Positions 45,102 to 55,953 of a stretch of DNA of 64,000 bases are shown piece by piece. Positions within the stretch are counted from its first letter, which is position 1, and the number at the start of each line of letters is the position of its first letter. Source of the stretch: Hygrophila difformis. Taxonomy: Eukaryota; Streptophyta; Magnoliopsida; Lamiales; Acanthaceae. The stretch spans positions 32,019,383 through 32,083,382 of the forward strand of contig JAOANR010000006.1 in the NCBI GenBank assembly GCA_030278955.1, written 5' to 3'. The notes below the pieces were generated by a model. That model was given only the letters and a program-made list of their open reading frames with translations, was not told where the DNA came from and did not search any database. The position numbers were made by a program, and so were the translations under genes.

Positions 45102-46497
45102 ATGGAAAATCATGAAATATTGGAAGAAGAAATAGAAGAAGAGATGGAAGACGAAATAGATGAAGATTTGGAGATCGAACATTATGAAATTGTTAGGCTA
45201 TTGATGTTGGCAATTAAGGCAGTGCTACTTTCATGATCATTGTAGGACATAACGATCGATATTGTAATGTTCCCAAATGTTCGGTCATTCGCATTTTGCT
45301 ACTAGTCGAAACTTCAACAAAACCTTAAAGGCGTTGAACACTATAGCACCGGAAATGATGGTTAAGCCGTCTACACGAATGCCTGCTAAAATTCAAGAAA
45401 GTACGAGGTTTAATTATGACACGGCCGACCCGAGCCCAAGCCGGACCTGGACCTCCTCCGCCTGGTCCGTCCCCGTCGGAGGCAACCCAGTCTCGACTCT
45501 GACCCCTGGGGCCCAAGCCGTGTAGAGTTCTGCAGACCACACACCCCAACCCATCTCCAAATTTTTAATTCTGGTGGGTTGTTGAGGCAAGGATTTAAAC
45601 CCTTGACCTCCTTTATCATCCACCCCATGGAATTGGATGACACCAATTGAGCTGCATCTTTAAGGTATGAAACCTCTTGGTAATAATATATATATTACCC
45701 ATATCAAAATTTGTGTTTTCTTTTATCAAAGGTGCACTATTTTTTAGGATTGCATTGGAGCTATAGATGGAACTCATATCCCGACAATGGTAACAGACCA
45801 AGAAGTAAGCAATTATGGTAATCGTAATGGTATTCAATCGCAAAATGTTTTGGCTGCTTGCAACTTCGATTTGCAATTTATGTATGTACTTAGTGGGTGG
45901 GAAGGTTCGGCACATGACTCAACTTTTACATGACGCATTATCAAGAAGAAATGGGCTTCAAGTGCCTCCAGATGCTACACTTTACTTTTTTTATTTATAT
46001 TTTTAAAATAGTGACAGACTAATTAATTTAAAAATTTATATTTGTAGGTAAATATTTTCTTGTGGATTGTGGATTTGCTAATCGATGTCAATTTTTAGCT
46101 CCATTGCGTGGTGTTAGATATCATCTAAAAGATTTTGGTGGTCAAGGTCGTCACCCCAGAAATGCAAGTCAGTTATTTAATCTTCGTCATGCATCTCTAA
46201 GAAATATGGCTGAGAATTTTTGGTATTTTCAAATCTCGATTCACAATTTTCAAAATTGCACCTCCATTCACATTTCAAACACAAGCAGAGTTGGTATTGG
46301 CTTGTGCTGGTTTACACAACTTTCTTCGGAAAGATTGTCGCTCTGATGAGTTTCCAACCGAAGCTGAAGAAGTTCAACATTCGCAAGATCTCAACATGGA
46401 AGAGGAAAATTTGGAATTACTTTCTCAAAGCCAACTACAACAAAGAATGGAAGCTAATGCATGGAGACTGAGTATTGAATGCTATGTGGGAAATTAG
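45102..46497 (+). pseudogene. PIF/Harbinger transposase relic
   Basis: This is a DDE nuclease of the HARBI1 type, in exons. The first part (45102 onward) begins MENHEILEEEIEEEMED, with later blocks HFATSRNFNKTLKALNTIAP up to STRF where a SINE intervenes (45414-45658). Exon 2 (45748-45990) reads DCIGAIDGTHIP (first Asp), SQNVLAACNFDLQFMYVLS and GWEGSAHDSTF (second Asp). Exon 3 (46049-46497) reads KYFLVDCGFANRCQFLAPLRG, RYHLKDFGGQGR and FNLRHASLRN. After a frameshift near 46214 it continues with LVLACAGLHNFLRKDC and ends CYVGN at 46497. Stops and shifts in the N-terminal part and the frameshift in exon 3 make it inactive. The partner MYB-like ORF was not found. Confidence 0.88.
45414..45658 (-). 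repeat. Second tRNA-derived SINE family (Au-like)
   Basis: On the minus strand it begins GATGCAGCTCAATTGGT (A box) and has GGTCAAGGGTTTAAATCC (B box), followed by a body with GGAGATGGGTTGGGGTG and GGCTTGGGCC. It sits exactly at the end of the transposase exon: TTTAA occurs on both sides and the exon would end TTTAAG/GTATGA. It is a different family from S1. Confidence 0.8.
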
Positions 46498-47127
46498 GCC
46501 GATGTATAATAATGATGGAAATGAATATGAGATTAACAATCTTGAATAATATTGTTATTTATTTTATTTTATTTTATTTAAATAATGAATATTATATTTT
46601 TTTCTAATCAATTTTGTTATATGCAAGTATGTTTCATATATATTTGTATCAATAGTTTCTGTGTCACTACCATATAAAAATTTATGTAAATTAATATTTT
46701 TTTAAAAAGGCATTACAAAAATCCATAGAACTCTATAGAAATCAATTACAAAAAGTCAATTAAAATATGCATAGAGTCTTTAAAAGTCAAGCAGAGTTTA
46801 TATAAACTCTATGAATTTAAAAAATCATAGAGATTTTTAAATCCAACAATCTCTATCAAAATCTCAATCCAATACGCCCCTCATTCTTGGTAATGTGAAG
46901 GCTTACTATATGCTATTTCTATGATAAATCAAGGCCAACACAAATTAAATTTGTTTTTCTATTTTAAAAATCAACTTGGCTGGATCTGGCATGAACAAGT
47001 CTATGAATGAACAAGTTTGCATTCACAACAGTCAGCAAACATACACTTCTCTCTATTTTTAAATAACTGTACCATTTATACATTTCACGCAATCTAATAA
47101 ATATTTTTAAATAGTAATAACTCATAT
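46498..47127. other. 3' flank and terminal region of the Harbinger element
   Basis: An internal inverted-repeat-rich segment (46700-46882) with ATCCATAGA and TCTCTATGATTT motifs ends CAATCCAATACGCCCCTC. Its complement GAGGGGCGTATTGG resembles PIF/Harbinger terminal repeats. 46883-47127 is AT-rich and unrecognised. Confidence 0.5.
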
Positions 47128-48270
47128 TTTTTTGGTAACACAACGAGCAAAGAAGAAATAAAAAACAAACGAACGAAACGAAATCAGTCCAACGAGCAGT
47201 TATCTTCTCATGAATACCAAACCCTCCTCAACATTACGAGCAAAATCCTTGAGGTCATCCGTGGGGAATGCCCAAGTCGTGTAGAACTCCTCACTTTGCA
47301 TCGCGTTCCGAGCCAAAGCATCTGCGACGTTGTTACCTTCATGATAAATATCATGGACTTCACAACCCTCCATTGCTCGCAACTCCCGACGGACATCCAT
47401 GATCAAAGGCCATAAAACATGCTGCTTGGAAGCTCCCGCATTCACCATTTTTACATCCTCAAAGGAGTCGACATAACATATTTGAATCAACACATGAATG
47501 TTGTTTGCCAATTGCAAACCTTTCAAAAGCCCCATAAGTTCAATCTCCAAGATGTCACGGCCAGAACATTTGCCATTACATGCCATACGCCAAGCGCCAT
47601 TGCTGTGGCGTATGACCGCTCCAAATCCGGCTTCACCATCTGTTTGTAAGCAACCATCGGAATGTAGCAGCCACCCTGTATCCTCTCAGTTTTCAATCTC
47701 TGATGATCCGCCATAGCTCGAGCAAGATGTTGAGCTTTGCACAATAGCCTATCAGGTCAGTTTCAGTCCCTTGAAAAACACGACGATTTCTTTCCAACCA
47801 CACAATCCAACATAGAGCAACAAAGAATCCTCCCCATAATTTCCAAGCCCACTCCATAATTTCCAAGCCCACTCCATCCAATGTCTCACTTCACTAACTT
47901 CAACATCATCCAAATGAGGTAACTGGATGAAGCCCCCAAGCCGCCACACCTGTCTCGCCCAAGAGCATTAAAAAATACAATGCTTCCAATCCTCCACATG
48001 AACACCACAGATCAAGCATAATGGTGATGAGGCCAAACTCCGCCTATGCCTTAGCTCATTGCAAGGTAACGCATTATTGCCAATTAACCACAGAAATAAA
48101 CAAATCTTTTCCGGGATCCAAGGCTTCCACATCCACTCCCAACCTTTGTTACCGCTGTTCTCCCTATTAACCATCGATACCCAGATGCAACAGAATAAAT
48201 ACCTTTGCACTCACCTCTCCAATGTAGCGTATCTGTGGCAGCTTCGGAGAGATAAGGCGGTGGAGATTTA
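47128..48270 (-). pseudogene. 5'-truncated LINE, family L2x: zf-RVT and RNase H
   Basis: On the minus strand zf-RVT blocks WIPEKICLFLWLIGNNALPC and SSPLCLICG, then an RNase H part (47586-47200) with EIELMGL, CYVDSFEDV, GNNVADALARNA and EFYTTWAFPTDD. The tail TGTTACCAAAAAAATATGAG (47140-47124) is the same as in the copy at 12.97 kb. A 20-bp tandem duplication (CCCACTCCATAATTTCCAAG) lies at about 47830-47870. Frameshifts and stops are numerous. It lies just before the hAT relic. Confidence 0.88.
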
Positions 48271-48291
48271 TTAATAGCCTTTTCAAATCAA

Positions 48292-49390
48292 TTGGAAGCG
48301 AAAGGAAAAAACATAGTCAAATTTTTCTTAAATCACATCCATGCTCATGCTATCTTTAGAATTCAATCAGGGCTTGAATTATTAAAGGTAGCAAAGACTA
48401 GATTTGCATCCCATTACGTGTTGTTGAGGAGATTGGCATATTGCAAGGAAGCTCTTGCTACAACAGTTGTCCTCAATGTTCGGAAAGATTGGGTAAAAAG
48501 TGGGGATGAGCGTTCTAGAAAGTTGGCTACTGAAGTTGCTTCAACAATTATGGATGAAACTTTTTGGGAAGAGGTTGAAAATATTTTGGCTATTACAAAG
48601 CCCATTTATTTTATGATAAAGTTTGTTGATGGAGAAGGAGAGAAAATGGGTGAAGTTTATAAAAAGATGGATTGTATGGTTGAAGAAATCATGGAAACTA
48701 TGAAGAAAAATTCTCATGTTGAAGATAAAGAAACCATTTTGGCTATATTAGTCAATAGATGGGAAAAAATGAATTCCCATGCATTCTTTGGGTTTTGCAC
48801 TTAACCCATTCTTTTATGACTCCGTTTATTTGAGTTCTGTTACACAAGGTGGTGTAGCTAGACATGCACCAAATAAAGATGTGGATGTTATGCAGGGGGT
48901 TCTTGAGACCTTCAATAATATTGGAGAAGATGGGTATGAAAGGTCTACATTACACAGGCAGTTAGTTAAATTTCAAGGCAAGGTAGGAATATTTGGGACA
49001 ACAGCAGCTAAAGTTGATGCTGTAACAATGTCACCAATATAATGGTGGTCTACTTATGGATCTGAAACACCGGAGCTTGCAGAAATTGCTATAAAGGTGT
49101 TATCACAACCAATTAGTAATTCTTCTGCAGAAAGGGTTCGGAGCACATATTCCTACATTCACAACATAAAAAGAAACCGTCTCAATTCCGTCCGTGCTGA
49201 CAAGCTTGTCTTTTTTCATTCGAATATAAGATTGCTATCACGCTTCACATCAAGCTATAAGGAAGGGCCCAATAGGAAGTGGGATGTTGATCCTGAAAGT
49301 TCTCTAATTGAAGATTCAAGTGTGCGATTGATTGACTTGAGCCAAATAAGTGATGTTGCTACTTCATCCAAGAGGAAAAGATTGTTTTAG
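48292..49390 (+). pseudogene. hAT transposase C-terminal half, relic
   Basis: Frame one (48292-48804) reads KVAKTRFASHYVLLRRL, then SGDERSRKLATEVAST and FWEEVENILAITKPI. Frame two (48779-49042) continues with LNPFFYDS. The last frame (49097-49390) has the hAT dimerisation block SNSSAERVRSTYSYIHNIKR followed by LNSVRADKLVFFH. One frameshift (about 48780) and a stop at 49040 break it. The N-terminal BED finger and the first catalytic part are missing; LINE sequence lies upstream instead. The downstream CGTTCC repeats may be the subterminal region of the same element. Confidence 0.9.
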
Positions 49391-49707
49391 TATATTATTT
49401 TTGCTTTATGCATTTGTTACTTAATTTCTTTGTGCAAGTGTGATGTTTAGAACCTTTGATGTTGCATTTGAATTTATGATTTTGATGTTTTGAAATTTTT
49501 TTTATGTTTTTTTTTCCCAGAAATTTTTAGTTAACTTTTTATTAATTAAATATATATTAATATTTAAAAAATTCATATAGTATATCGTTCCCAATTCACC
49601 TATACTAGCGTTCTGCGTTCCCGTTCCCGTTCCCAGTTTCGAATCGAATCTCGTTCCATATAACTATGGCTGGTACTGTGAATAATAGGTACGAAAAGGT
49701 TGCGCGC
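49391..49707. other. hAT 3' flank with CGTTCC repeats
   Basis: An AT-rich stretch is followed by CGTTCCC repeats (49585-49655). Repeats of this kind are usual near hAT ends. A candidate terminus could lie near GGCTGGTACTG (49669), but no partner end was found. Confidence 0.45.
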
Positions 49708-49860
49708 ATGTAAGTGAATAATTTTTTTTTGAGAAGCAAAGCTTGCTTTTATTATCAAAAACTCTGGACAATTACATCAGAAGGTTACAAATTCTGCCAC
49801 CGAGTTTCACAGAAAATCGAGGCTAATCTACATCATATTATCCAAGCTTCCATCTATACT

Positions 49861-52608
49861 CTAAAACCATTTTTCGATTGCGACCTCCCCATAGGCACCT
49901 TGTTTAGCCCATTCATCCGCCAATGAATTGCACTCCCTTAAAATATGGCAGAATTTAACCTCCCCCCCACAGTGCACTACTGCCATAATTGGAGTGATCA
50001 ATCTGGTGAACCGCCATGGGACTTTTTCCGGATCCTGCATCCATCGAACTACATTGATCGAATCGCATTCAACAATCAACTTTGGTATTGGGAAGCCTTG
50101 GTCCCGAACAATTGCTTCACATGTCCGGCTCAAAGCTATAATTTCGGCTTCCGTAGAGTCCTTCCATCCAATGGCCTCCGATAGCACAAAAATTACTCTT
50201 CCTTCCTCATCTCTAATCACCCCCCCGATGCCCGCCGGCCCGGGATTTCCAAAAGACGATCCATCCGTGTTCACCTTCCAATATCCCTTTCCCGGGCGTT
50301 TCCACACCAAACCTTCTCTCGGGATCCGAAGACGACAATGCTGTCTCGACACCAATTCCCCTGGTGGGATCAGACCAGGATATGTTATATAGTTCACATT
50401 ATCACCTGTAGATGCATTCCACCAGACACTCAGACGCCATCTAATCTCGGCTTCAATCACATTAATGTTAAACGGAAGGCCCTGAAACACGACCCCATTT
50501 CTGTGCTTCCACACCACCCATATTACAGCAAGTCCAGTCATCATCCATACTTCCCTCCCGCCCTTCTTCGGGCAGAACGCCAGCCACCATGCCACCAATT
50601 GGGTCACATTACCAGGAAACACCCAATCGACCCCAAACCATTTCACTACAGTGTACCAAATCCCTGTAACAACTGAGCATCTACAAAATAAATGATTCAC
50701 GCTCTCCTCCTCAGTTTCGCATAGCGGGCATAAGGCATTAGCCATATCTAAACACCCTCTAGACGCCAGTACCGCACGCACAGGCAATGCTTCTTTAGCC
50801 ACTTTCCACATCAATAATTTGACCTTACTTGGGCATTTAGTCTTCCAAAGTTGTTTCCACAATGCCTGCCACTCTCCCTCCACTTCCGAGTTCCTGTACA
50901 TCCAACACGACTTTAGTGAATATCTTCCGTTTCCTTCTCTTTTGCATCTAACCCCGTCCTTTAAGAATCTGTTCATATGTTGTCTTCCCAGCTTAGTCAT
51001 CAGATCATTCCACAATTCCACTTCCCAATCGAATAACCTTCTCCTCCATTCAATATGCCATTCCCACATCAAACCATTCCACCCTCCGAATTCCTTAACC
51101 CACCCCGTTTTGTTGCGAGCCAATGTAAATAATCTAGGATATTCATCTTTGAGTGGTTTGCCACCCTCCACCCAAGAATCACTCCAAAACCGTGTCCGTT
51201 CCCCATTCCCAACTTGAATCAGAAAGTTGCTATCATTACCAACCTCTCCCATATTCAGCCATGCTTTGCACATCAATCCCCAGACAGATCTTGAAGTTAT
51301 GGCCTTTGGAACAAGCGGACTCTCTTTATTATAATACTTCGCGTCTATGATCTTTTTCCACAAAGAGTTTTCCACCCCAAATCGCCATCTCCATTTGAGT
51401 AACAGCGCGTTATTAAGGTTCTGTATACTTCTCACTCCCAGACCACCCTCCACCATTGGTAGGCATATCGATTCCCAATTAATAGTATGTAATCTTCTCC
51501 TCCCGTCCCATTCATTCCAAAAGAAATTACGCTTAATTCTTTCCAGACGATCCGCCACACTCCTTGGTACCTTAAACATTGATAGATAATAAATTGGCAG
51601 GTTAGATAACACAGATTTAATTAGACACAGTCGGCCTGCCTGTGATAAGATGCGACCTTTCCACCCTGCCAACTTCTTTTCCACCCTATCAATGATTGGC
51701 TTCCAAATCTCAATTCCGTTCACTCGTCCCCCAATCGGAAAGCCTAGATAGTTCATTGGCCATGCATTGATTTTGCATCCCATCACTGCAGCTGCAACCT
51801 CCATGAGTGTTTCATCACAATTTATGCTAAACAAACAACTCTTTCCGTAATTAATTCTCAATCCTGTTGCTAGGGAGAAACAGCATAGAACTCTTTTGAT
51901 TATAGTCAACTGATGCACCTCACCTTCACAAAATAATATCAAATCATCCGCATACTGTAGATGTGATACTATCGGACCTCCACCCTTCACTTCCAACCCA
52001 CTCAACAGCCCCAATTCCCTAGCTTTAAGCAGCATTTTATTCAGAATTTCAGCGATCAAAACGAACAAGTAGGGGGATAACGGATCCCCTTGTCGAATTC
52101 CTTTATGTAGTTTAAAGGACTTCGAAGGAGATCCGTTGATTAAAATAGCCGCTGCTGCTGATGTAATACATGCCCGCATCCATTTACACCATTGGTTATC
52201 GAACTTCATTACTTCAAACACCCTTAACAAAGCCTTCCACGATACATTATTGTAAGCCTTTGCGAAATCAAGTTTTAGCACAAATCCCCTCTTCCCGGCC
52301 ACTTGAATTGACCTAATCACCTCAGCCGCAATCAACACCCCATCCAATATTTGTCTCCCCTTCACGAACGCCATTTGTTCTACCCCCACCACATCCCCAA
52401 GTATCTCTTTCAATCTATTAGCTAGCACTTTCGCCACTATTTTGTAAATACTACCCACCAAAGATATCGGACGGAACTCCCCAAACTCACTCGGATTATC
52501 CACCTTAGGGATTAAAGCCACAAAAGAATCCACAGCTTCTCTAGGTAACTTTCCATCCACCTCTAGCTTCTTGAATACATCCATCACGTCACTTTCAAAA
52601 CATTCCAA
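49861..52608 (-). CDS. L1 ORF2 part: reverse transcriptase, zf-RVT, RNase H
   Basis: This is a 915-codon uninterrupted frame. RT: FRPISLVGSIYKIVAKVLANR (about 46-66), LDFAKAYNNVSW (113-124, first catalytic Asp), RQGDPLSPYLF (172-182), YADDLILF (219-226, catalytic pair). The thumb has YLGFPIGG and GGLGVRSIQNLN. The zf-RVT region has CPSKVKLLMWKVAKEALPVR and LCPLCETEEESVNHLFCRC. The C-terminal RNase H (about 779-905) keeps D782 (NTDGSS), E820 (STEAE), D849 (ECDS) and D898 (LADEWAK). RNase H acquired by plant L1 elements is known. The start at 52608 is only the first ATG after a stop near 52615; the true ORF2 begins near 53990. Confidence 0.95.
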   Translation of the reverse strand: MECFESDVMDVFKKLEVDGKLPREAVDSFVALIPKVDNPSEFGEFRPISLVGSIYKIVAKVLANRLKEILGDVVGVEQMAFVKGRQILDGVLIAAEVIRSIQVAGKRGFVLKLDFAKAYNNVSWKALLRVFEVMKFDNQWCKWMRACITSAAAAILINGSPSKSFKLHKGIRQGDPLSPYLFVLIAEILNKMLLKARELGLLSGLEVKGGGPIVSHLQYADDLILFCEGEVHQLTIIKRVLCCFSLATGLRINYGKSCLFSINCDETLMEVAAAVMGCKINAWPMNYLGFPIGGRVNGIEIWKPIIDRVEKKLAGWKGRILSQAGRLCLIKSVLSNLPIYYLSMFKVPRSVADRLERIKRNFFWNEWDGRRRLHTINWESICLPMVEGGLGVRSIQNLNNALLLKWRWRFGVENSLWKKIIDAKYYNKESPLVPKAITSRSVWGLMCKAWLNMGEVGNDSNFLIQVGNGERTRFWSDSWVEGGKPLKDEYPRLFTLARNKTGWVKEFGGWNGLMWEWHIEWRRRLFDWEVELWNDLMTKLGRQHMNRFLKDGVRCKREGNGRYSLKSCWMYRNSEVEGEWQALWKQLWKTKCPSKVKLLMWKVAKEALPVRAVLASRGCLDMANALCPLCETEEESVNHLFCRCSVVTGIWYTVVKWFGVDWVFPGNVTQLVAWWLAFCPKKGGREVWMMTGLAVIWVVWKHRNGVVFQGLPFNINVIEAEIRWRLSVWWNASTGDNVNYITYPGLIPPGELVSRQHCRLRIPREGLVWKRPGKGYWKVNTDGSSFGNPGPAGIGGVIRDEEGRVIFVLSEAIGWKDSTEAEIIALSRTCEAIVRDQGFPIPKLIVECDSINVVRWMQDPEKVPWRFTRLITPIMAVVHCGGEVKFCHILRECNSLADEWAKQGAYGEVAIEKWF

Positions 52609-52727
52609 TACTTTTTATAGAAAGCTAAGTTATACCCATCCGGCCCCGGAGATTTGTTTCCATTGCAATTCCAAATCACTGCTCTAATTTCTTCTTCCTC
52701 AAACCCCCTCACCAACCAGTCTCTAGC

Positions 52728-53990
52728 CTACTTACTAATACTAGCCAATCCCAATCTGTCCACCTGAAAAACTTCTGGAGCCGCTGCCTTAAATTGATCT
52801 TTAAAAAATTCATAAGCCTTCTCTTTAATATGTCTCGGATCTTCAATCCAGATGCCATTACTCTTAATGCCCCCTATATAATTTCTTCTCCGTCTGGCCC
52901 CTGTAATGGCATAAAAGAATTTGGAATTTTGATCCCCCTCCTTTAGCCACTGAACTCTTGATTTTTGGGCCCATCTCCTCTCTTCGTCCAACAGCAGTTT
53001 CTTTAACAACGCCTTCTTGATTATCCACTCATCCTTAGCCGCCCCCTCATTGAATCTCCCCCGGACTTCGCCTTCAATCTCTTTAATTTCCTCTTGCACC
53101 ATTTTAATCCAATTATCCAGCACCTTAGGCCCATAACCCCTTCAACACTTTCAATCATCCAGCGAGTTTACACCCCCACTGTGGTCGATCCTCAATCCAC
53201 GCAGCCTTTACCAATTCTTGAAAACCACTATCCTCCATCCAATAATTGTACAGTCTAAAAGGTTTAAATCCCCATTCCTTCCCCCCCACCTCTAGGCTTA
53301 CCGGACTGTGGTCCGATAGAACCGTCTCACACACCTTTTGAACAACCTCCCCCTCCAAGCACAACCAATCATCCGACACTAAAAACCTATCCAACCTACT
53401 CCAGGCGCTACCCCCCCCTACACGACCAAGTAAACCTCCCCCCAACCAGCGGTAAATCCATAAGCCCTACCCTATCGATAAACTCCCGAAACTCTCGGTC
53501 AGCTCCTCCCTCTACTCCAGTCCCGACTCTCTCCCCCTCCCCCCCCCCCCCCCACCGCATTGAAGTCTCCCGACAGACACCACGACTCCCTGTTTCCCAA
53601 CTCACATTTCAGCCCCAACGCCTCCCATAGATCACTCCTCCCTCTTCTATCATTAGGCGCATGAACGCAAAAAAGATTCAGCGCCGAAGACACTCCCTCA
53701 ATCTTACCTCTCAACCATATAAAGTGATGATCTTTTTCTACCGTCCTAAACCACACACAGCTCTCATCCCAAATCACTAATAACCCCCCCGCATTGCCAA
53801 TTGATGGTTGGAAACAAAATTCATTCCCAGAGTTACCCCACAACCTGTTTACAAGACTTTTTTTGACCTCGGACATCTTGGTCTCCTGAAAGCAAACGAC
53901 TGATGGTCTGTGCTTCCTACACAACTTCATGACCGCTCTCCTCCTCACCCCCCCATTTAATCCTCTCAAGTTACAAGTGATGATCTTCAT
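52728..53990 (-). pseudogene. L1 ORF2 N-terminal part: endonuclease and linker
   Basis: The frame begins MKIITCNLRGLNGGVRRRAV (53990), the start of the APE-type endonuclease. VVCFQETKM, FCVHAPNDRR and LSGDFNAVGG follow. At a G15 run (53553-53539) the frame changes. The rest reads GRFTWSCRGG, SRLDRFLVSDDW, LSDHSPVSLEV (catalytic SDH) in another frame, then the linker LLLDEERRWAQKSRVQWLKEG (53123-52728) ending in a stop. At least three shifts separate it from the intact RT frame. Confidence 0.9.
53539..53553. repeat. C15 (minus-strand G15) tract at an ORF2 frameshift
   Basis: It lies in the glycine codons after DFNAVGG of the endonuclease. The related copy B has no such long run at this place, so the tract grew here and shifted the frame. 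Confidence 0.85.
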
Positions 53991-54036
53991 TCATACAATT
54001 CATATACACACCCCCCTCTTCTTACTACCCCCATCC

Positions 54037-55953
54037 TTATACCTCCCTCTCCACCTCCTCCGAAATCCTAGCTAACGCCACCTTTCTTCCCACCAAACAA
54101 CCAAGCCCCATCTGCTCCGCCAGTTTCAGAGTCTCCAATGCTTCTGATCGATCAAATAGACTGACCCCCCTCCTCGTCCTAATCGTGCAAAATTGGAGAG
54201 ACGCAAACTCCTCATCTGCTGAGCTAATCCCCTTTGATGTTGAATTCTTTCCCCCCTTCGCCCCAGCACCCCCTGGTCTCCCTCTTTTCTTAACTTGCCG
54301 AGCCCTCCCCTTTCTTACATTGATAATTTTATTCAATACCACCTGTGCCCCCCACAACTTCTCGACGTCTTCCATCCCCGACATCACCTCCGCCCTAATC
54401 CGGCCTGCCACCTCTGGCCTTTGATCCTGGGTCTCCTCTATTGTCGTCACCTCCAAATTGCTTCCCTCCCCCTCCACCCTTTCCCTATTACCTCTGCCAC
54501 TCCCCGGCCTGGTAACCTGGCTCTCTACGCTTGGCAAAATCACATACCTCTCCTCTTCCTCTTGCTCCCTTTGGCCCCCATTCTCCAGATCCCCCATCCT
54601 AGTTACTCTAATTTCCTCCCTCGCCACCGGGTCTGTCCAATTCGATCCCCCTCGAACCACCTCTCTTTCCTCCCCTCCTCCCTCATGGTAAATCTCCGCT
54701 CCCACCATTTTAGGTATATGTTCGTCCTCTCTCGAATGCATCGAATTCTCTCCCTCAACTAAGACTTGATATGGGCTAAGAAGTCTTGTCCCACCGTTAT
54801 AATCCCCAACTCCTGCCACCCTAGATGGGTCGTCCTCCGCATAGTTCGACCCATTTCGCCCACTTAAATTCCAACCCATTATTTCCAGCCCAATATCACT
54901 GTCGCCCAACATTCCCTTTCCAGCCCCTTCCTTTCTTGCGGCATTGGTATTTGGATTTTCACCCGTTGCATTATAGTCATTTTCAGCCGCCCCATTTAAT
55001 TTTTTTTTGTCCGCCCCATGCATGCCACCTTTTGTCCTTTGATCTCCCCGATGCAATTCAGACCTGGACCTCCTTTCGTCCATCATCTCCGGTGACCTTT
55101 CCACGTTCTCCGTTCGCGCCGCCTCCGCCGGAGTGATCCTGTTACCATCTGCCCATTGTTCATCCACCTCTATCACCTTATCACAGAAATTTGGGACTAT
55201 CCTGATTGAAAACATCTTCTCCTTGACCCTGATATTAATTTTTTCTGGGATAAAATTGTAATCCTTTAGACACACCAAAATTCTTGCTCTATCCATTCTC
55301 TTTTTCTCCCTTGTTTCTTCATCCATGTTCACCATCCACCCCCAATTCGCCACTAACCTTTTGAAATTTGATTCACTCCACACCAGAAAAGGCAAACCGA
55401 AGATGTATATCCACACCAATTGGTTTCTAACAGTCACGTCGTTTGTCCATTTTCTCTTCCATTCAATAAAGTCTCGATCATTTTGGTTGGCTAAATATCT
55501 TGCCTTATCTACCTCATTCTTGAATACTGTTAGTACTATCAGTCCTCCCCCATAGATCACCTCCTCACACCCCTCAAACTCCCTATATATCCAATCCTGG
55601 AAATCTATGAGCATGTCCATTTTGCGGATTTTAACCACCACAGACCTATTGAAACGGGCACCATCTTCCTCCACCTCATCCAGATTCACCACCTTATATC
55701 CCATATTTATGTGTCCCCCCGTACCCCCTTTCCTTCCTTCTTTCGTTACCTCCGCATACGATCTTTCGTCCCTCCACGCCTCCTTGTAGTTTTCTCGTCC
55801 ACTTCCTACCCTCTCAGTCCCACCGCTTCCTCGATTCCGTTCGGCCACCCCAGTTGACACCAAACGCTTCTCTCCGAACCTTCCACTGAAGCTCTTACTT
55901 GTCGTGGCCCAGTTGGCGATCAACTTTCTCCCCGCTATCAACTTCCCCCTCAT
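54037..55953 (-). CDS. L1 ORF1 protein (main frame)
   Basis: A 638-codon frame. The N-terminal part of ORF1 lies upstream in other frames to 56252 (YHGVFIGNIPLN, CKFGFFRFLRRDEA), giving an RRM-like domain split by a frameshift near 56020. In the main frame RKLIANWATTSKSF and DERSYAEVTKEGR are followed by a DUF4283-like region (about 85-260) with VIYGGGLIVLTVF and LVWIYIFGLPFLVWSE. A long acidic, charged, low-conservation tail with a basic KKRGRPGGAGAKGGK segment follows. No CCHC knuckle is visible. ORF1 proteins bind element RNA. It ends 46 nt before the ORF2 start. Confidence 0.9.
   Translation of the reverse strand: MRGKLIAGRKLIANWATTSKSFSGRFGEKRLVSTGVAERNRGSGGTERVGSGRENYKEAWRDERSYAEVTKEGRKGGTGGHINMGYKVVNLDEVEEDGARFNRSVVVKIRKMDMLIDFQDWIYREFEGCEEVIYGGGLIVLTVFKNEVDKARYLANQNDRDFIEWKRKWTNDVTVRNQLVWIYIFGLPFLVWSESNFKRLVANWGWMVNMDEETREKKRMDRARILVCLKDYNFIPEKINIRVKEKMFSIRIVPNFCDKVIEVDEQWADGNRITPAEAARTENVERSPEMMDERRSRSELHRGDQRTKGGMHGADKKKLNGAAENDYNATGENPNTNAARKEGAGKGMLGDSDIGLEIMGWNLSGRNGSNYAEDDPSRVAGVGDYNGGTRLLSPYQVLVEGENSMHSREDEHIPKMVGAEIYHEGGGEEREVVRGGSNWTDPVAREEIRVTRMGDLENGGQREQEEEERYVILPSVESQVTRPGSGRGNRERVEGEGSNLEVTTIEETQDQRPEVAGRIRAEVMSGMEDVEKLWGAQVVLNKIINVRKGRARQVKKRGRPGGAGAKGGKNSTSKGISSADEEFASLQFCTIRTRRGVSLFDRSEALETLKLAEQMGLGCLVGRKVALARISEEVEREV

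Noticed and set aside
54037..55953. Host gene of 638 codons
   Set aside because: Position before an endonuclease/RT ORF, RRM-like and DUF4283-like parts and a paralogue at 42-44 kb show it is L1 ORF1.
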